DNA of 8,551 nt. Source: Lachnospiraceae bacterium. GTDB lineage: Bacteria; Bacillota_A; Clostridia; Lachnospirales; Lachnospiraceae. The DNA is taken from contig JAGCZE010000177.1 of the NCBI GenBank assembly GCA_017960415.1, positions 1 to 8,551 of the forward strand, given 5' to 3'. The notes below the pieces were generated by a model. That model was not told where the DNA came from, did no database searches, and was given only the letters and a program-made list of their open reading frames with translations. Of the stretch, positions 5,861 through 8,551 are shown piece by piece. The position numbers and the translations under genes were made by a program. Positions within the stretch are counted from its first letter, which is position 1, and each line of letters opens with the position of its first letter.

Positions 5861-7819
5861 CTAATCTATCGGTCGGCAGATCATCACGATATTGTAAGGG
5901 CAGTATCCGCTGTATGACGACAGATGAACCGCCGGCGAGGTTGCGTGCACGATCAGTCCCGAATTGTAAGTATCACCGTTCCAGTCCGAAGAACAGGCCG
6001 CCGCATAATACACCGCAACATGGTCGATATTGAGATATCTGCCGTTTGAACCGCTGGAATAGAAGATCAGGTCGCCGGGCTGAAGCTCATCGGCCTCAAT
6101 ATATTCATGGGCTATGGCTTTTCCGTCCTCTTCCAGCGATTTGCAGAGATTGGCAGCTGTAGGCGCGTACTGCTTTTCTCCGCCGAGACATTCTCCTGCT
6201 TCCTTGTATGATCTCCAGGCCAGGGAGCTGCAATCGTAATAGCCGTCCTTCATGCGGTAATCCTGGCTGTAAAGGCCTCCGATGGAGTCATAGGCAGCCT
6301 TGGCGGCCTTGTAAGCCGTGCCGCCTTTGCTGACCGTAACATAGCACGTATAGGTAATAAGATCACCGCAGGTAACGGTTATATACGTGCTTCCTTCGGC
6401 CTTGGCCTTGATCTTGCCGTCCTTCGAAACGGTTGCGATCTTCTTGTTGCCGGTCTTGTATTTGGGAGTGATCCCGTCCGGAAGTCCGGTAACAGTAACC
6501 GTTTCCGATTTTTTCTTTTTTATCAGCAATGCATCGTCCGAGATCTCGGGCGCATAAACCTCGATCCTGTCGGTAAATTTCCTGCCGTCCACGGTGATCG
6601 TCAGCTTGAAACTTCCCGCGCCTTTCAGATAAATGCCGTAACGGTTGATCTCGCAGATATCTTCATTACTTGTTTCGTAACTGATCTCGCTGTAGCTTGA
6701 ATATCCTTCGATCTCGGGATAAAGGTAACGGTCCGCGAGAAAATATCCTTCAAAAGGCTTGTAAACAGGATCCGTGATATCGACGTATATTTCATCCTCC
6801 ACCGAAGTCCCGTCCGCAAGAGTGTATGTAACAATGAGTGTTACGCTGCCAGTCTTGACGCCGGTGATCTTCGCCCCGTCGATCGAAACCTCGCCTTTTG
6901 AGCTGTAATCCTCATCCGATCTGCTGTAATAGTAGGCCTTGCTGATAAGATCGCTGTTGTCACTCGAGCCGGGGGGTAGATTGCTTGCGCTCGATCCGGA
7001 ATTCAGACCGGTACTGCTTATTGCAGAGTTCAAACTGCTGCCTGAACTGTAGGAGTTCCAGTCGTAGTAATCATCCTCATAATCGGCTTCATCTTCATCA
7101 GACCCGCTGTTCCAATAATCGTAGTTGTTCCAATAATCGTCATCATAGTCGTAATCGTAGTCATCCCAATTATAGCCGTTATCGTAGTTATTCCAATAAT
7201 CTTCGTTATAACCGGAATCATCATTATTCCAATAATAATCATCATAACCGGAATCGTAATCATCCGAATCATCGTCATTATCATAGTCGTCATCATCGTC
7301 GTACCAGTAATTCCAATAATCCCAGTAGTTATACTCTTCCTTGACCTTCGCACTGACGAAGGTTGCATTGTCGATGACCAGTTCTTCAGATGTATTTATC
7401 AAAAGCGCCATGTTGCGCTTCGAAGGTCCGATGTTCTTCACCGTGACCTCGCAGGTGTCCGAATAATATTCCCAATCGGTGGTCACGATCGTTATCGTGA
7501 CCTCGTAGAGACCACCGTCACGGAATTGGATGGTAAATTTTCCCTTTCCGTCATCCGAATAATCCGCGCAGCTCCAAACAGACTCATATTCCTGCTTCTC
7601 CTCATCGAACTTCTTAAAGTCCACGTAGTAATAATCTGCTTTGTGTGAAGATTTGAGCTTCAAGGTGAACTGCTCGCGGGTAGTTGTTTCAACGGTCTTT
7701 TTGTCCAGCTTGGCATCAGCCTTTTTCTTCTTGGCCTGTGCATGCTGAGCAGGACATAGTGCCAGAACCATGAGCACTGCCATCATTAACGCCAATACCC
7801 TGTATACCCTTTTTCCCAT
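5861..7819 (-). CDS. Secreted NlpC/P60 family protein with Ig-like domains and a Asp/Tyr/Asn/Trp insert
   Basis: 652 residues. A Sec signal peptide (MGKRVYRV, hydrophobic core, AQA cleavage near residue 29) is followed by Lys-rich KKKK. Residues 35-128 are an Ig-like beta domain. A BIG2-like domain spans about 130-350 but is split by an insert (about 160-293) lacking Lys, Arg and His, rich in Asp, Tyr, Asn and Trp, then Ser/Gly. Residues 355-425 are beta-rich. A further BIG2 domain lies at 430-497 (KYKTGNKKIATVSKDGKIKA). The C-terminal NlpC/P60 domain (502-652) has Cys530 in YYDCSSLAW, His600 in NIDHVAVYY and His625 in LIVHAT, which fit the Cys-His-His/polar triad. The family hydrolyses peptidoglycan stem peptides; substrate here is not determinable. 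GGAGG lies 9 bases before ATG. It has its own promoter and leads the ispE-signal peptidase operon. Confidence 0.87.
   Translation of the reverse strand: MGKRVYRVLALMMAVLMVLALCPAQHAQAKKKKADAKLDKKTVETTTREQFTLKLKSSHKADYYYVDFKKFDEEKQEYESVWSCADYSDDGKGKFTIQFRDGGLYEVTITIVTTDWEYYSDTCEVTVKNIGPSKRNMALLINTSEELVIDNATFVSAKVKEEYNYWDYWNYWYDDDDDYDNDDDSDDYDSGYDDYYWNNDDSGYNEDYWNNYDNGYNWDDYDYDYDDDYWNNYDYWNSGSDEDEADYEDDYYDWNSYSSGSSLNSAISSTGLNSGSSASNLPPGSSDNSDLISKAYYYSRSDEDYSSKGEVSIDGAKITGVKTGSVTLIVTYTLADGTSVEDEIYVDITDPVYKPFEGYFLADRYLYPEIEGYSSYSEISYETSNEDICEINRYGIYLKGAGSFKLTITVDGRKFTDRIEVYAPEISDDALLIKKKKSETVTVTGLPDGITPKYKTGNKKIATVSKDGKIKAKAEGSTYITVTCGDLITYTCYVTVSKGGTAYKAAKAAYDSIGGLYSQDYRMKDGYYDCSSLAWRSYKEAGECLGGEKQYAPTAANLCKSLEEDGKAIAHEYIEADELQPGDLIFYSSGSNGRYLNIDHVAVYYAAACSSDWNGDTYNSGLIVHATSPAVHLSSYSGYCPYNIVMICRPID
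7055..7335. repeat. Degenerate low-complexity repeat coding for the Asp/Tyr/Asn/Trp insert
   Basis: The plus strand repeats CCAATAAT and ATCATC/GTAATC units, for example TTCCAATAAT near 7110, 7130, 7190, 7226 and 7311. The minus strand codes for units such as DDYYWNND, EDYWNNYDNGY and DDYWNNYDYWN with an irregular period. About 23 Tyr and 9 Trp fall within residues 163-254. The copies are imperfect at the DNA level, which points to older repeat expansion or to selection on composition and not to a recent pure microsatellite. Confidence 0.75.
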
Positions 7820-7851
7820 AAGAGGCTACCTCCGTTTGCGGATGAAACCGT

Positions 7852-7878
7852 CAGCTGCCGTATAGCCTGCGGCATCTG
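7852..7878 (-). other. Stem-loop in the leader of the NlpC/P60 gene
   Basis: CAG-TGCCG (7852-7860) pairs with CGGCA-CTG (7870-7878) with one mismatch and a nine-base loop. GCTAT elements here (ATAGC 7862-7866, GCTAT 7883-7887) offer a competing pairing. It sits in the 5' leader between the predicted start near 7898 and the ribosome binding site. No T-run follows. Its function is unknown. Confidence 0.4.
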
Positions 7879-7905
7879 TTCCGCTATGCTGAAAACTTAA
7901 ATTTC

Positions 7906-7934
7906 ATTTTAGCACAATTCCCGCTCATATGCAA
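7906..7934 (-). promoter_or_regulatory. Promoter of the NlpC/P60-ispE-signal peptidase unit
   Basis: On the minus strand TTGCAT (7929-7934), exactly 17 bases, then TAAAAT (7906-7911) with an extended TG one base before it (TGCTAAAAT). The -35 box overlaps the last codons of manA. No terminator hairpin with a T-run is visible between manA and this gene, so read-through from manA is also possible. The predicted leader is about 80 bases. Confidence 0.65.
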
Positions 7935-8551
7935 ATATTGGGCATTGAACAGATCATTTCAAAGGACCCTTTGGTCATAAATGACGTAAAGCCTGAAGTC
8001 AGTATAAAATGGTCACCTTTTTTCAGGCCCGTAAAGGTTTTATCCGCCATCATTGTCCAATTTATGCCCAAATCTGTATCCAATCCCGCTCCGGCATCAA
8101 CAGGCAGTGCATTACCTGTGTCGGAGACCGGCAAAATGCCTCCCTCTCCGGAGATCACCGAACAAAGCATATATCCTGTTCCGGGGCCGCGATAGACACT
8201 GCCCTCGGTGCATGTGAGATGCCATACCCTGTATTTGCCGCACTCAACCAGGGATTCATTTGCGGAACCCGCAAGCGGTGTTCCCTTCTCAAAGCCTGCG
8301 GAGGCATCAAAAGGCACCCTGATAACATCCAGGCTCTGCCTGATATGCAGATCACGCGGCTTGCCGTTCTGAAGCCGTCCGTAATCATAAACTCGGTAGG
8401 TGACATCACTGTTCTGCTGGGTTTCGAGAATGAGTGTCCCGCCTTTTATAGCATGAACGGTTCCCGGAAATATCTGGAAGAAATCGCCTTTTTTAACGGG
8501 TACTTCCCTGAGCAGCCCGCTCCAGCGGTTATTTTCGATCATGTCGGCAAG
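7925..8551 (-). CDS. manA: Mannose-6-phosphate isomerase, class I, C-terminal part (5' end outside window)
   Basis: 208 residues of a protein whose reading frame continues beyond the right edge (L-A-D precede the first internal Met), so the start is not in the window. The enzyme interconverts mannose 6-phosphate and fructose 6-phosphate in the cytosol using zinc. The visible part has the type I core VKKGDFFQIFPGTVHAIKGG, whose His is a zinc ligand, followed by LILETQQNSDVTYRVYDYGR, where the family keeps active-site residues. The C-terminal cupin half (GKYRVWHLTCTEG to FTGLKKGDHFILTSG) follows, and the end is MICSMPNICI. It precedes the NlpC/P60 gene by 105 bp. Its role could be mannose use or supply of GDP-mannose for surface glycans; the window does not decide. 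Confidence 0.92.
   Translation of the reverse strand, partial: LADMIENNRWSGLLREVPVKKGDFFQIFPGTVHAIKGGTLILETQQNSDVTYRVYDYGRLQNGKPRDLHIRQSLDVIRVPFDASAGFEKGTPLAGSANESLVECGKYRVWHLTCTEGSVYRGPGTGYMLCSVISGEGGILPVSDTGNALPVDAGAGLDTDLGINWTMMADKTFTGLKKGDHFILTSGFTSFMTKGSFEMICSMPNICI

Noticed and set aside
7055..7335. CRISPR-like or tandem microsatellite array
   Set aside because: The repeated words are short, imperfect and unevenly spaced, with no unique spacers; they are codons of a biased protein segment.
6985..7368. ORFs in other frames over the Asp/Tyr/Asn/Trp region (Arg/Asn/His-rich on plus, Met/Ile/Thr-rich on minus)
   Set aside because: They are shadows of the low-complexity coding repeat; the frame in the secreted NlpC/P60 protein is continuous with flanking recognisable domains.
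7925..8542. Complete gene starting at ATG 8542
   Set aside because: The frame continues to the window edge and the encoded part matches only the C-terminal two thirds of mannose-6-phosphate isomerase, so this Met is internal.

Overview
The window looks like chromosomal DNA from a Gram-positive, low-to-mid GC Clostridia, most likely a Lachnospiraceae member. The grounds are AGGAGG-type ribosome binding sites, sigma-A type promoters, the order hup-rqcP followed by a further gene (as in the hup/yabO/yabP region of this group), the style of the GreA protein, and Gram-positive envelope genes. No tRNA, rRNA, CRISPR array, insertion sequence or phage gene was seen. Taxonomy is inferred from recalled protein families, not from a search.

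Left part (1-1662). A minus-strand unit encodes the nucleoid protein HU (450-740) and then the small S4-domain protein RqcP/YabO (23-262). A ribosome binding site for a third gene lies at the left edge. The 187 bp between hup and rqcP hold three strong hairpins, the first of them terminator-like. HU has a textbook TTGACA-17-TATAAA promoter. GreA (1058-1561) is transcribed divergently on the plus strand from an extended -10 promoter. Its leader has the Shine-Dalgarno sequence far from the start codon with a hairpin in between. GreA ends at a strong terminator (1611-1662) shared with the convergent minus-strand cluster.

Right part (1664-8551, all minus strand, read right to left). It begins with the 3' part of mannose-6-phosphate isomerase (manA). 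Next are a secreted NlpC/P60 cell-wall hydrolase with Ig-like domains and a striking Asp/Tyr/Asn/Trp insert, ispE (isoprenoid synthesis), two tandem paralogous type I signal peptidases with long acidic cytoplasmic tails, and a membrane-anchored trigger-factor-like foldase with an Ala/Glu-rich N-terminal tail. From the NlpC gene to the first signal peptidase the genes are packed 9-34 bp apart. The second peptidase follows after 46-73 bp and the foldase after 163 bp with a leader hairpin.

Taken together, the right part reads as an envelope and secretion block: a secreted wall enzyme, the peptidases that remove signal peptides, and a foldase placed to act on exported protein. IspE supplies isoprenoid precursor, which includes the lipid carrier for wall synthesis. 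The core functions are known families. The unusual parts are the low-complexity extensions and inserts on four envelope proteins and the structured leaders. I see no clear evidence of a wholly new system.
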